In this document: positions 32,173 through 47,512 of the stretch, piece by piece | Layout of the letters: each line of letters starts with the position of its first letter | Numbering within the stretch: the stretch's first letter is position 1 | From: Cristatella mucedo | Taxonomy: Eukaryota; Bryozoa; Phylactolaemata; Cristatellidae | Direction: 5' to 3' | Assembly: GCA_009760855.2 (NCBI GenBank) | Contig: WPIO01000002.1 | Location: 8,989,501 to 9,053,500 of the forward strand | Length of the DNA stretch: 64,000 bases | Made by a program: the position numbers and the translations under genes | The notes under the pieces: model-generated | Told to the model about the DNA's origin: nothing | Databases searched by the model: none | Seen by the model: the letters and a program-made list of their open reading frames with translations, nothing else

Positions 32173-35100
32173 TCAGCACTGTTGGCTGTACTGACACTTT
32201 TCACAAATGAAGTAAGTGGTGCCGAATGGGTCTTCGCAGCGCTTGTTGTTCCATTGATAATTGTATGCATTCCACAGGTGGATGCAAAACTCTCGGTCGC
32301 CGCAGGGAGATTGGTAGTCGGGTTGATTTGGAGCCCACGGGGCATAGCTCACGGGCTCCTGTCCACAGTTCCAAACCCACTGATACGGAAAAGTAATGGA
32401 GCGAGCACCGATCCAGAAGTTTCTTCCTACCAGATCTACATCGAGAAAATGAATCGACTTCTTTGATCATCCGATTCGGCCGCAAACGCTGTGCAGTGCT
32501 ATTAGAGCTGTAGAGACGTACGGCCTGGGTAGCGCTCGAAAACAGACCGTTATAGAATTGTCGGTGACCAAGCTTACCTGGATCGGCTTTAATGAATCCT
32601 ACGATTTGAGTCTGCTTGTATGCATTGTTGATCTTGACCAAAGTCATCCCTTTGGATCGGCAGTAGCCTTCAGCCTCTCCCCATCTCAGGTGAGTTTTCA
32701 CGAACAGGAAATCTGTCTTTAGGTAGTTTTGACCTAAATATGCGTGGCTTCTTTATTAAAGACGTTTTAGATTCGTCCAGCGTGCTATAAATTTGTTATC
32801 ACGCATAGCGGCTCAATATAAATGACATTCAAAGAACAAAAATCAAGCATTTTAAATGAAAGCTAAATCTTAATACATTAGAGCTTTAATCGTATCCGTG
32901 TCTGTTTACTTACACTGTGGTTGCGCCGGAGCTTGAATGGCCCCGCCTAAAAAAATGAGAAATGTAGTCGTAGCGAACGGGAAAAAAATAAAAAGGATTG
33001 CTAATGCAGTCACTTTTTGACAAGCGAACTCTAACGACCAAGTCGAACCCACCATGCCAGTTGAAAAGTGATAATTTACCAAGAGGTAATAAGCTATCAG
33101 CTTCAAGCAATATCGAAGAGCTTAATAATAGGAAATTGTGTAGTGAGGCTGAAATCATGATTGCAAGTACAAGGACAAACACAATTTTTTCGGCACTAGG
33201 CAGCCGGCGTATTTCATCTACACTGTAATAGTAAGAGTAAGACAGTATGAGCACTTCCAATATTATTGTTTGAGTTACCGCTTTGTGTTTTACCCGATGC
33301 AACTTCGTGATCAAGCGCCAAGCTATGATTTATCCTAACTTTTCTTTCATTTATAGATAAAATTCAATTTATTTTACAAGTAATGCCTTAATATAGGCAT
33401 AATGCTTTAATTTATTTCACTGACCTTATGAAATAGAATATCCGTACCCCAATTGTTAAGAGCTGATTGCAAACTATGTCGTTTAACCTATCCAGTCACT
33501 TCAGTCGCACCTGTCTTTTGCATACTTACGCACAAATTACGTCTGAAAATCTTTATTATGTCACAGCGCCAATCCTTTTTTCCCTTAAGGGAAGAAAAAT
33601 TCCAAAAGAACTCAATCCGAAAGATGGTAAACCACATGACGATGTTTTTAATATTCTCTTCATAATTACAAGAAAATTACAACTAGTTCATTACTATTCG
33701 GAGTAGCAAAACTACCCGTTACTAACGTGGAGAAGCTTTGTTATTAGTTAGAACCAAGCTGGGGCCAAGAAGCCAGCAAACTCACGTGATGTACTTGTAC
33801 TAATAGTATTTTTTAATTCCGGATCATTAAAATTCTTATAGTGTTGTGGCCTGACTAACGTTTAAAATTGCGTTAGCTTATAGTCTTCAAAAACCTTTAC
33901 CGTATACATTTTAGGCAGCACAGTTGAAGTTTATGAAGATTCCGAAGTTTCAGAAGCAAGATTATTAGTCATCGCCTCACATAGAAGCTTGTCGCAATAG
34001 TACACTGAAATTCACGGTATATGGAATAGCTTAGCTGGTCGAGGACAAACGAGTATCGTTAGCAATAGGAACCGACACTTAAAAATAGGCCATGTGGCAA
34101 TAGTTGGTTATTACTAAACACTTTAGTGATCTCGCTTTTATCGCTCAAGATATAGGACAGGTAATTAATGGTGTGGTTTCAGAAGAAAAACTCAGTTTGT
34201 TGCTGCACAATTAATTTTGTGTCGGTGCTTGCATAAAGGTCAGCTATGTTGAATAAAAGATTTCTCTTGACAAACTCGGCATCCGAAAGGATCGGAAAGT
34301 ACAGCAGTGAGCATGGCGGTCTTTGCACGAATCACTAAGCTAATGTGATTGCAAACTACAAAAATGTAAAATGGGCTGAGTGAATTGCAAACTATTTGGA
34401 AGGCGGCCTTTGATTAAAGATTTCAAAGTGTCAGCTTGACATTCGGTCACAATCCGCGGTTCCGTTTAAGTACTTGTCTCTGTTGAGGAAACTCAACCTA
34501 ATGAGCGGGAGCAGATGAAGCCCAAAAGGCACACTGATCAAAGCCTCAAGTATTGAGCACTTTTTATTACTTGCTTCCGATCAAGAGTATGTGGAGCGCT
34601 TTAAGCGCTTGTGGGCTGCTGGAAATAAGAGGCTGCAGCTGTTCTTTTAACAAATGGAAACTACGGCTTGCTAAATCGGTCAGATTAGGAAGACATTCAT
34701 TATTCGCATTTTGGTGACTTCGGCATTCCTGCATGCATCAGCGCGTCCCCTACAAGTCACTGGCGGTGCTCTGAGGTTCAGCAAAATACACGGAATTACT
34801 CTGGGAGCATCGACTGACACAACTAGGCCCCAAGAGCGCTGCGTTTGAGGCCTAGTTCAGCTTGGACGCGGAAGCCACTACACCCATTTGTAAAATCACT
34901 CGTCCTTGATAATTGTAATACCTTACTATTGCTCACATGTGGATGAGTGCACGTCAGAGCATTTGAACTTTGAGAAACGTGAAACCGGTGTATAAACTGG
35001 CATCTCTTTGACACGATCGCAGGGTTAAAGAGAGAGTCTGTTCGGGTAATCTCGGAAGTTAAAAGCCAAAGTGAGCAATTCCAGTAAAGCAGACAAACGG

Positions 35101-35530
35101 CCCATGTTTTTCTTGGATCAGCATACCTGCCTGTACATGCCACAATTTTTTAATTCTCGCGAAGCTAAAACAATGTACATTTACCTCCAATGATAATATT
35201 GATGACATCGTTTGAATTGCCTCCTGCCGATGCCTGAAGCGCATGTTTTCAGACAGCTGTCAGGAATTGGCATCGCATAAATGCAGTATTAGTAACAATT
35301 GATGGCAAAATATTCGGCAACACTTACTGCTTGGCTAATGCCCATCCCGGCCGCACATGTTAGGACTAGAATAAAGAAGGCCATCGTAGTCTTGAAAAGT
35401 TTGGATCTGCAACAAAACCTGGAATTAGTTCTAGCAAACGCAAAATTCATACGAAACTGACAATTGATTATTGGTCAATGCAAGAAGCTTCGACGCGAAA
35501 CCGCACACACGCACCTGCACGCTGCTTCTG
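32173..35530 (-). CDS. Secreted C-type lectin (gene 1), multi-exon
   Basis: Minus-strand exons, from 5': non-coding about 35,530-35,515; 35,406-35,328 (ATG at 35,384, signal peptide MAFFILVLTCAAGMGISQA); 35,256-35,185 (tentative); 32,946-32,914 (GAIQAPAQPQ); 32,733-32,578 (YLKTDFLFVKTHLRWGEAEG); 32,435-32,173. The last two exons make the C-type lectin domain: WGEAEGYCRS, NFWIGARS, WNCGQEP, QPDY, YQWNNKRCE and FICEKC. The Gln-Pro-Asp triplet is the galactose-type ligand motif, and WNN is the second calcium/sugar site. The last coding intron is phase 1. The tentative second coding exon is 72 bases against 73 in gene 2, and this breaks the frame by one base, so either a small exon is missed or the gene is damaged. 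Likely an extracellular sugar-binding protein for immunity or mucus. Confidence 0.78.
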
Positions 35531-35566
35531 CGACCTATGAATGCTGTCAATGAACCTTTTTATGCT
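35531..35566 (-). promoter_or_regulatory. TATA-box promoter of lectin gene 1
   Basis: On the minus strand gcataaaaagg (complement of 35,555-35,565) lies about 30 bases before the sequence gcattcataggtcgcagaag, which ends at a splice donor (cag|gtgcgt at 35,515/35,514). The same order, TATA-like box, 'gcattca', 'ggttgcagaa' and donor, is found before lectin gene 2 at 43,068-43,118. The start site itself is inferred from spacing. Confidence 0.6.
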
Positions 35567-35814
35567 AGCACGTCATGCGCTCGATTTAAAAACACTCATA
35601 AAACATGTGGAATCAAAGGGAGCATTAGTCAAAATTTTATGAAGGAATGAAGGTTTCTATGAAGGTATGAGGGCATTATGCCATTCATCCCCACTTACGA
35701 AACCATTTCCCGTAGTTTAGAGGCGCTGCTGCAGCGGTCACCACGATTAGGGCTATGGAAAACAAAAAGTGACGCTCTAGGCATGAATAAAGCTAATTTA
35801 AAATAAGAGTGCGG

Positions 35815-36362
35815 CAGTTACCCTGATCATACGACTTCTAGCTGACATGCACTGGCTCGTAGTCAAACAGTATATCAACTTCAAGATTCTGTCACTCACT
35901 TTTAGGTCTCTTCATTCACTGGCTGCAGCCTATCTATCAAAACGACTTCTCGACTACGTTAGGCATCGTGCCATAAGCTTTTCTGAATCAATTCGTTTAG
36001 CTATACCTTGTAGGAATCTCCAATCTTTTGAAGATCGCGCCTTCAGTTCTTATGCTCGTACAGCTTGGAACTCACTCCCGACTCACATCACGACGTCGCC
36101 TGACTTATAAAATCTAAATGGAAGCTAAACACACACCTTTTTATGACAACGTTTAGTTGTTCCCTGTGTTCATGCGAGCTGATATTGTGATTGCTGCCAC
36201 TAGTCATATTTACATGCTGACAATGTGAATGTCACCTCTTAACATGTGGTTCTTTTGGACATTTTCCATGTACCACTTACCATTCGATCATGCTGTGAAG
36301 TGCCTTGAAAGATATGAAGCTCTCTGATGGCGCTATGCAAATATATTTTTGTTATTATTAGC
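35815..36362 (+). mobile_element. Family 1 LINE copy I
   Basis: The ORF2 end reads MHWLVVKQYINFKILSLTF, then [20 protein letters not shown], then a stop. The 3' region and a degraded hairpin (36,300-36,340, tgaagtgccttgaaag ... gatggcgctatg) with a TTATTATT tail follow. Older and more diverged than copies B or H. Confidence 0.78.
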
Positions 36363-37166
36363 GAATGCAAGAGGTAATGTAAATGGTCATAGAATGCCCA
36401 ACAAGTAGAACTTGGACTTCGGTGACACCTCTTGAAGTAGCTCAAACTTACCCTAGAGTGAGATAAAATAAAAGCATTATGTACATAACTGTGGCAGTTA
36501 ATCACGAGCTTATAACACAGCATGGTTTCGCACCGCTCAATGCACTAAATAGAAAAATGCACTAAATAGAAAAAATGAAAACAAAATTGGAAGCAGTTTC
36601 CGTCGTCTGCTTGCTGCCGATCAATTATAAGGAGCGGAAAAATGATGATTCTGAGTTACTTTAAAAATTTGTAGAGCACTTCAGCATTGAGAAGACGTCG
36701 TTCTGTTAATCTAAAGCGATGACATTTAATTAAACTCTAGTATTTTAATGTTTCACGCCTAACCGCGTTTTAAAATTCTTCTCTACTTAGCTTACATTAT
36801 TGTTTGGTGTGTTCCAGAGATGTTGGAGAAAACATACCTGACATATATGAAACACTAGAGCTTACTCAATACTTTTGGATTTCATATGGTAACCAATAAA
36901 CCAGATTACCGGTTGCTATTTTCTCAGTTTAAGAATTTCTATTGTGAAAAGAGGAAAATAGCCAGTTTCTCAAAACATTTACCAAATGTAGAAATGCTTA
37001 GCAACTCCAACGACTCGTCAAGTGAATTTAAGTATTAGGTTGGCACTTGGCTGTTACAAAAACCTAGGAAGACCTTGATTTAATAAGTAACTTTAATGGA
37101 AAAATTAAAGTTCACCTACTCAGCGAAATAATTTTAGATTAAAAGCAATAATCCTGTTCATATTTT
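36363..37166. other. Intergenic, AT-rich, no recognised gene
   Basis: No open frame with a motif. No repeat recognised other than the SINE that follows. Confidence 0.4.
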
Positions 37167-37346
37167 AGCTCGTATAACAGCTTTTTGTGTGTAGCGGCAG
37201 AAGAGCCTCAAGGGCAATCACCACCGCTTGCAGAGGTGATAAAGGATCGCTCACCACGGCAGGATTCGAACCCGCGACCTCAGGATCGAGGTCATCCAAG
37301 CTCGTGAAAAGCAACCGCCTCACCTAGAGAACGATCACGGCTCACC
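37167..37346 (-). mobile_element. tRNA-derived SINE, copy 2
   Basis: Same layout as copy 1: on the minus strand ggtgagccgtgatcgttctc, a B box (gggttcgaatcc), and the body to 'gctcttctgccgctacac'. The region between the boxes has an extra run (gagcttggatgacctcgatc) relative to copy 1, so the hairpin is altered. Confidence 0.72.
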
Positions 37347-37662
37347 AAATATAATCACTCATATAATTGCGAAAGAGTACACTCGTAAATTCACACCTCA
37401 ATCATGTTATACAGTCTATCGAGGTAAAACTGTTTACCGGCATAGTCAGTAGCAAGGAGCGTTTATTGCAAGTTTAGTGGTTTCACATATTTTTCTTGAA
37501 AAAAAATTCGGCTGTATACATTTTAGTAATACTATCTAATAGTATAAGATTTTGCCCGGCGGTAACGTTGTAATTATGAAGTATAATTTACCAACCAGCT
37601 TAACATGCAGGTTAGTTGTCGAAAATGAGTGCCGTTTATGCGTAGCATGCTATTTGAACGGC
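37347..37662. other. Intergenic, nothing recognised
   Basis: AT-rich sequence without gene or repeat that I can name. Confidence 0.35.
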
Positions 37663-37968
37663 GAATAATAATAATAATAATAATAATTCACTTGATAAAG
37701 CGCCCTCAGAGAACTTAATCTCTCTCTAGGCGCTTTACATTTGCTGTAAAGTGAAATGCAATTGAATGGTAAGTAAAATCATGCTTGAAAAAAACAAACG
37801 AAATGAATAATATGGTTAGGGGTGACATGCACAGGGTCAGCATGCAAATGTGGTTAGTGGCAGCATGCACAGTGTCAGCACGCATAAGCACATCAAGGAC
37901 GAATCACAGGGACCCACTAAATGCTGTCCTAAATAGGTGTGTTTTTAGGCTCCTTTTAAATAGGAAAT
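37663..37968 (-). mobile_element. Family 1 LINE, short 3' copy J
   Basis: A perfect AAT tail (37,663-37,686) is followed by the hairpin (gcgccctcagagaacttaat ... ctaggcgctt) and the 3' region up to the codons for [18 protein letters not shown], where it stops at about 37,968. The 300-base copy matches copies A and B closely, so it is young. Confidence 0.85.
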
Positions 37969-39296
37969 GCATAGAAAAAATGGATGGAGGTATCCAATAA
38001 GGATTTACTTCTATAAATGATAGGAGAAGCAAAAAATGCCTATATGCTATCTCCGTAATTCTGCTGCAATTCAATAGCCACAGCATCAACCGTGGCAGGC
38101 CGCTTGGTGTCGCGTCAATAAGAAACCTCTGATATACTGGCGTCATAAGGTAAGCGTTATTCCTGTCAAGAAGCAGTTGCTCAAATTGGAACGTGGACAG
38201 TTATAGTGCTCACTTAGAAGACATTATTGCCGGTGTAATTCGTTTGTTGAGGTGTTACATCGTCCAATTTTATTAGATAATGCTGATGAATGCAACTCCA
38301 ATTTTAAAGTTAGGAGTGTCGGGAGGCTTTCTGTGATGGAACTCAGCTCAGGAAAGGAACCATTTTAGCTTGAGTAGGGAAACAATCCCTAATCTCTGGG
38401 ATACTTTCCAATTCTCAAGCGATAAAGCTATGGTGACAACCTTTCGTTCAGCGCTCCAACAGACCTAACATAAACACTAATGGTATGCGTACATATGAGC
38501 ATCTTTGGTTAGTTCTTACTTCCGGCTCCGCCAAATCGCAATGCTCTAACATAAATTGCTCTGAAAAATTTTCGTAGATCGTCTTTGCATGAGCCATTGC
38601 AATTGAGATCTCTACACTATCAACGTTGAAGCCGTAGAAGCATGCTTGCGATGAGTTTTCATAAGTCTCTTTTTTCTCCGACTTCCCCGATGTCTAGGTT
38701 TTTATTACTTTGGTTCGCTAGATTAGTGAAAATAGTGTCTGCGACAGCCCAATGTGCTTTGAAGGATATTAAAACTAAAATTCATGAATGCAAAAACCAA
38801 AACACGCTGCACAAGGGAATGCAACCTATCATGTTAAATTTTTACGTCTCTCCAATCAATCTTGACAGGTATCAGTTCAGTTAGATGACAGTCTGAAAGG
38901 TATACGGGCAAAATTAAATATATGTCCTCGCTATAAATACAGATACTATTGAGCTCTCAAAATTCTGAGAATATTAAATTTCTTGTTGAAAGAAACCAGA
39001 AGTTTCTTCTATTTGCTTTATTAACATGGAGACTCAGAAACCGTAGAATTTTTCTTAATAATAAATTTTGGTGTAAAAAGTACCCAACGCAACTCTAAAA
39101 CTCTTCATTCCATGACATATGTTTGCCTGGTACCTGACCAGATTATAAGGCACGCACTAAGTTAAGGATCACTAATATAGCCCGAAGCACGAAACTAAAT
39201 GATTCCAGCTACGGATGTATAGCAAGTATTCAAGGTGTTTTATCCGGAAATGCTAGGAATATACTGCAACCACTCCTGAACTAATGCCACAAATAC
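37969..39296. other. Intergenic, about 1.3 kb, no recognised gene
   Basis: An 80-codon plus-strand frame (38,642-38,884) has no motif. No repeats recognised. Confidence 0.4.
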
Positions 39297-39890
39297 TGTA
39301 ATATATCTCCGCCTGTAACTCCACGAAAACTATGTGGGTGTTAGGCAGGAGAGTTTTGTATAGCGTACCCACAGCCTAAGCGGCTTTCGGAACGCATTCG
39401 GTAGCCAACAGACACCGTCTCACGCATCAAAGAGAAAGTGGGAAGCATAGCAGAGTCAGGAGAGCAGTTGAGGTTGTGAGTAGCATGGAAGTAGCAGCTC
39501 AGAACCGCTGGAAAGGATGGGCTATAGTCAGAAGCAGGAGAGTAGTTGTCGTTGCGTAAGAGTCGTGGATGCGAGTTCCACAGTCTAGGACCTGCACAGT
39601 TAAATCTTCTGTCGTCAACAGCCTTTAAGCGGAGGAATGGAACAGCTACTCAATTGTCCCTACAGGACCTAGGGTCACGAGGAGGCTGAAACTGGGGCAG
39701 TAGTTTAGTTAGGTATGGAGGAGCCAAGTCGTGGTGGGCCTTGTGGGTCAGCATAATAACTTTGCTCTGTATCCGTTGATTAACCGGCAGCCATCCTAGC
39801 TCATTTATTTAAGAAGACGCGTGGTCAAACCTCTGGGATTTGCTAACTAACCTTGCAGCCATATTCATAGCCATCTGCAGTGGCCTGGTA
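39297..39890 (-). mobile_element. Family 2 LINE, 3' part, copy 3
   Basis: Runs in parallel with copy 1 from 'gtaatatatctccgcctgta' through 'cagcctaagcggctttcgg' and 'gtagttgtcgttgcgtaag' to the 'gggccttgtgggtcagc' block (39,735-39,752), with few differences. The family extends about 100 bases further here (to 'ttgcagccatattcatagcc'). Confidence 0.68.
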
Positions 39891-42800
39891 ATAATTAATA
39901 TTAATATTAATAGCCATATTATGATCCAAACCATAGTTTTCAGACTACTGAAACAGGAAATTGAGTTGCAGCCCACAAGAAGTGAATTAATCGGAAGAAA
40001 GTTTTTAGCCAATGACAACCAATGTTGTTGAAAGTTATGGCTTATACCTCCAGCAATTTTTGTGCCAGGGATATTTCACTAAAATGCTACTTGGTGCATT
40101 AACGCTAGAGTAATGAGCTTCACATTGGTACATGCATCAGCAAGTTCAATATCATCCTTCCTGCGGGTTCAGTCGAAGCCTACGAACACGGACAACCATC
40201 CTATTCTCAAACTTCTCTTGGCTGCACGTTTATTAAGCAGGCGCAATCGGGACTCAGCTTACCGGTCAACGATATCTACATATGAGCTTCTTCGACTGTC
40301 ATCGTGAGGAATCTTGCGATTCCTTATGAAATGGATGATCAAGACGAAAATGGCTGCTCTTCTTGTCGTCTCACAACGACTTGGCCCAGTTGGAGAAGAG
40401 GTTTGCCTTTATTGTAAGTCTGCATCTGTAATTCCGTACCATATCGTTTTCGTCGTCTGGAATTCCATGCTTCGCAATGTATCTTCTCGTATTTTATTGT
40501 TCGTCGTTCAGGACGTAAAAGGAAGTGAATATCTTAGGGTTTATCAGAGGTCAGAGGTGTCACATGAACATTCTTTAGTAATTCTCTCTTCAACTATAGA
40601 CAGTGCATACAATTACCTGTCTGTGTATTTACGGCAGCTGCCTAATTTCTTCTTGGTCTTCATAGGCTAGAAGATCAACATGATGGATTATAAAAATGAC
40701 ACTAGGGGTGGCAGGTAACAGAGATCTACAATCAGAAAGGTGTAAAAAAGGGGTTCCTTTAAATTAAAAATAAATTTTCTGCTACACGCAAATGCTATCT
40801 AGCTGGCTAGATAACAAATATAAATTCCTCAGCAACAATATTTATACACGTCTTACTTTTATTTTCAGCTGAATCTTGCGACTTAGTAAGCGGCTGCAGC
40901 TGCAAGCAAATTGAAGATCGCTTTGGAGCTGAAAAAGTAAGTCCGAAAAAAGGAATTATATTAGCGGAGTCCTCTTACGTTTCAACTTCTAATTTCTGCT
41001 TAAAAATAAATTAATAAAATTAGCTTCGTAGCTATAAAACGCTGAGGTTTATCCACGAAATCGTTGCTTTTTCGTCAAGCTGCACTAAGAAATAGCCTTA
41101 GTTGTCTTGCTAACTACGTTCCTAACTCGACCACCATATTATAGAGAATAAAATGCAAAGATAGGACCGTTAAGCATTATGTAGACTAAATCTGTCAAAA
41201 AACGTGTACAATCTCAGATGTCGACGTCACAGGTCGGTTTTTAACAGTACATTGAATGCTAAATTTGCACCCAAGTAATCAGTGATCGTTCTTTCAGAAT
41301 TACAGTATATTGAATAGCAAGTCTAAAATAAATCATTCCATTAGCCGCAGTTTTCTGAAACCTTTATGGAAGTTACAAGTAGATCATGCGGCTGAATTTT
41401 AAACATTATTAATTACTGAATGCCAGTCCATCTATAGGAAGCAGCAATTGGCATCTCATCCTCTTTAGTTGTTGTAAAAAAAATGTGTTTGCCCTAAAAT
41501 AAATTGGTTACTCTATTCAGTATGAATTATCATATTTTATCGTGTACAAGCACCCTTTTCTCCAAACGTTGGAGTCAGGTAACTGAGAGGGGGCTTATAC
41601 GTGGGACTAACTTTTTTGCTTTAATGTTGCGCTAAACAATGTACTTGTTTTGAATGCAATGCCGATATTTGAAGGCATCTTGAATGAGATTGTGGCATTT
41701 CAAACGCAAAGAAAGGAACGGGAGACGACGCAGTCAACGAAGAGAGTGACAACGATAGTGATGGTATTAGAGTTTCCACCAACTCTCAAGCCTGCGATAG
41801 AAACGAGGAAGATGGAGGTGGTAGGTACCATCACTATTCCTGATGCAGAGAGTAATGATAGTGACATAAATGATTATTATGAGTCTTGATATTGTTCTGT
41901 TCATTTAGTTATTGAACAAAAAAGATTTTTTTTAAATATTTTGGGGAGCATATATATCGGTGGTGGTGGCTTATACAAGTTAAAATACGGTAAGTTGTTC
42001 TATTAAGGTATTTCTGAATTCCCCGAAATGATTTTACAAGAGATATAGAATGAGGTACAGAGTATAGTCATAAGTTATTGAAAGAATATGCGTTGCTACG
42101 GCAGGAGCCTAAGTCGTTGCCCAGCTGATTGGGTGCTAGCCAGCTTTCGAAATTCGGCATCAAGTGATATGCCTGACCTCCATGACTTACATTGAGACTT
42201 TAATGTAGACAAAACACAGTTGCTTAGCCAAAGGCTGTTTTGTACCAGTATACCAGGACTTTCTGCAAAGGTCACGTGAGATCTGCTTGCTGAACCGATG
42301 GCATTTGGTGGGGGTTTACAGATTAAGTGAGTAAATAGCATTCCTTTTACAAACTAGGTTACCATCGTGGGAATTTACTTGCAAAAAAAGTTATTATACA
42401 AGTGCGAATGTTGACTTAAGGGACACGAAAGAGGTTTAGAGAGTCAGCAGTAGCAGAACAATGAGAATAGTCAAAGCGAAAGAAAGGTTGCATGCTATCT
42501 ACAGAGAGCCGACTGCTGTTACTGTTCTCTGTGCTTACAAAGGTGAGAGAAACACAGTAAATGGTTGAAGCAATATGCTATAAAACAGATTATTTGGTGA
42601 TGCCATAGTTTAAAGACTCGCACAATGATCGGCGGCCATTAAAAAGAATTTGCTAATGGAAATACGATACAACCCATGATGTGGTTATGGCCGGATTAAC
42701 TAAGCTCAAAGAATGCTCGAAAAGAAAGGGAAACTGGACCTTCTATTGCTTTCAAATGAAATGAATCCGAACAAATTAGAGTACGAACTCCACCTTCATG

Positions 42801-43060
42801 GGATGCCCGTTAAATCTTAGTGGTCGAATTGTTATTGTGAAGCATTTACCTCTAAATTAGAAATGATGAATTAGAACTTATTTCAGCCATTTACAGCTCT
42901 GAATGATCATGGTATAGACTGCTGAAGTACCAGCACATCGCTATGACCAGCATAATCTCGCTGGCGCCCACGAACCAGGATTTTAACTTCCAACAATTAT
43001 GACTAGCATTCTAAACGATGATAAACTTCTTCTGGCTACAAATCGTCGCTAGAGCAGGAT
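39891..43060. other. Intergenic upstream of lectin gene 2, about 3.2 kb
   Basis: No gene recognised. A 118-codon plus-strand frame (40,314-40,670, starting MRFLMKWMIKTKMAALLVVS) and a 79-codon one (41,650-41,889) have no motif. Near 42,150-42,340 a plus-strand segment (FNVDKTQLLSQRL) resembles the reverse transcriptase 'kLNxdKTexl' region of a LINE, so an old LINE fragment is possible there. Confidence 0.35.
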
Positions 43061-43067
43061 AGGCTAG

Positions 43068-43097
43068 GATAAAAGAGGCAAAAACCGGCATTCACAG
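43068..43097 (+). promoter_or_regulatory. TATA-box promoter of lectin gene 2
   Basis: gataaaag at 43,068-43,075 lies about 30 bases before the likely first exon (ttcacaggttgcagaaagag, ending at the donor cag|gtgagg, 43,117/43,118). The arrangement is shared with lectin gene 1. Confidence 0.6.
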
Positions 43098-45205
<2,108 letters not shown>

Positions 45206-45850
45206 ACTAGATCTTGACATTTTAACCAACTGAAAATTTCTGCTTGGCTATTTTGACCATACTTGACACTTGAGTTTACGGTCATTTTTCAGCCCATGGA
45301 GCAATAAGCTCAACTTATAAAACGTGTAGGTCAAGAAACGTTGCATGGCGATAAAACCTTATTCAAGATCATGACTAGTGCGTATTGAATTTTTATTGAA
45401 AAATCTGTGGACTTAATTTGCAATGCAAATATGGCTGGCTGAACCTCACTTGTGATTGCGTCTTAATTAATGTGATCTGTTAAGGCCTGATGCTTGAAAT
45501 ATGTCTAGCAGTACAGCCACATAGCTCGGAATCTTGAAAGCGGCACTAGTATCAACGTTAAATTAACAAAAGTGAAAAGAAATGCCAGTACATTGCGGCT
45601 GACACTGCTCTTAACTTTTGGCAGACTCATTCTATATTTATTAGCTCCGTTGATTTCGTCACACTCGATGAGCCGGTTTATATCTGCTGAAATGTGCTCA
45701 TTCATTGTAAGATGCATTACAGTCTCATTTTTGTGTGAACAACTTGTTTTAAGTCGCCTGATGTTCAAGGTGCTCTTTGATGATCTGAGGACCAAATTTC
45801 TTTGATGATCTTGCTAGCTGGAGACATGATCATAAAAAAATTTGGATCAT
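45206..45850. other. Downstream of lectin gene 2, no recognised gene
   Basis: Overlapping open frames on both strands (45,505-45,795 minus, 45,572-45,805 plus) have no motif. Confidence 0.4.
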
Positions 45851-45852
45851 GT

Positions 45853-46217
45853 AAATAATAATAATAATAGTACATTTACATGTGATAAAGCTCCCTTGGA
45901 GAACTCAATTTCTGTCTAGGCGATTTAAATTCGCTGAAATACAGCTTATGTATGCATGCTCACATTTTTGTGGGTCTTTGTTTCTATAGCCGGTCCTTGT
46001 GATTCGTTCTTTATGTGCCAATGCCTACTGAGACTGTGCCTGCTGCTACTAACAGTTTGTACGTGTTGACCATGTGCATGCCACATTTACCAATGTTATG
46101 CTTTATTGCCAATATTACCACTAATCATTTTGCAATGCTTTCTTTAAAGCATCCATAGGTGCCTAGAAAGAGATTAAGTTTTCTAAGAAGGCTACACAAA
46201 TGTATAATTGTTATTAT
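45853..46217. mobile_element. Two opposed family 1 LINE 3' remnants
   Basis: At 45,853-45,945 a minus-strand tail and hairpin are seen (aataataataata, then gctcccttggagaactcaat). At about 45,985-46,217 a plus-strand 3' region is seen (ccttgtgattcgttctttat, gtgcctagaaagagattaag, tail ttgttattat). Both are well diverged. Confidence 0.65.
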
Positions 46218-46899
46218 CTCTTAAAACAGCTATATGGAATTCTTGCTAGACAACATCGGACGGCAGTAAAATCTGTAGCTTTTTATGTGAGCGATAGCTC
46301 TGACAGCCAGAGTGACTTGCGATTAAATAGGCTGGCATGGTTTACGGAGTTCAAGATTTAGCCCTTAGCTAAATCCTGGCTTCAAAATGCCAACCATTTG
46401 AATATTTCCCACATGAGCCAAGCGACCATTTTGATGAATTCATGGATAAATGAAACTGTATATCACCCTAATAAACTATGGATTAACGTCCAATACTGAA
46501 ATTTGGATGCACCAGATGATTTGCAAGCAGTTACCCCCAGAGTTTCCCTGCACCACAGGCACTCGATAGCCCATCAATGCTATGTACGGCAGCAATGGCT
46601 AGCACTGTCTATGTTCAAGGCATGAATATGCCCTTGCTGTGGTCAGCTGGAGCTTTGGGAAGGTGTACACAGCATCCGTGAGTCAACCGCTGCCTCTGTT
46701 TAGCATAGGGATCAACGTGCTCACCTTTGATGACCAAGGTCAATCCCCATGCCTTTAACGACCGCCATCATCGGCTTGAGCCCTATTGCATGTGTGAAGC
46801 ACTTGGATAAAGATTTGATTATATATGATGAATAGAGATAGAGATAAAGACTCGGCTCTCTTGGGGTGCTATTAAAATGAATTCCATACAATATGCACA

Positions 46900-46954
<55 letters not shown>

Positions 46955-47192
46955 TTTAAAAGTATGTCGATCGATTGTGGGAAGTTTCTTAATCTGAACT
47001 CTAAAAACAACGTGCAGGGTCAGAAACAATTTTTTTTTCTCTGCGAGAACGGAAACACGCCTTCGTTCGGGTGTCAGTTGTTGCCGGATGATGGCGGCAC
47101 AGCACCTAGCAGCAGTAATAGTATTCTGCTTCCACATCTGACCATAACGACTGCACTTCGAAAGGGCACAAGCTAGTATATTCTGAAACTGA
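46218..47192. other. Intergenic with a CA microsatellite
   Basis: A (CA)n run of about 50 bases lies at 46,895-46,947 followed by TATATAT. The rest shows no gene. Frames across the repeat are artefacts of it. Confidence 0.5.
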
Positions 47193-47194
47193 GC

Positions 47195-47512
47195 AACAGC
47201 AAATTTGACTTGACCGCATTTAGAAAGAACTTAAAAACGCACCTATTTAGGACAGCATTTAGTGGGTCACTGTGATTCGTCCTTTATGTGCTTTTGCGTG
47301 CTGACACTGTGCATGCTGCCACTAACCACACTTGTATCCTGACCCTGTGCATGTCACCCCTACGTTGTCATTCTTTTGTTTATCGAGTGTGCTACTACTA
47401 ACCACCCGATCGTGTTTTCTTTCCAGCAAATGGAAAGCGCCTAAAGGGAGATTGAGTTCTCTGAGGGCACTTTATCAAGTATACTATTATTAGTAGTAGT
47501 AGTAGTATGGTA
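47195..47512 (+). mobile_element. Family 1 LINE copy N, 3' part
   Basis: Begins within the ORF2 end ([20 protein letters not shown]), then the 3' region, the hairpin (47,436-47,488, aagcgcctaaagggag ... gagggcactttatc) and a TTA/GTA tail. Confidence 0.82.
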
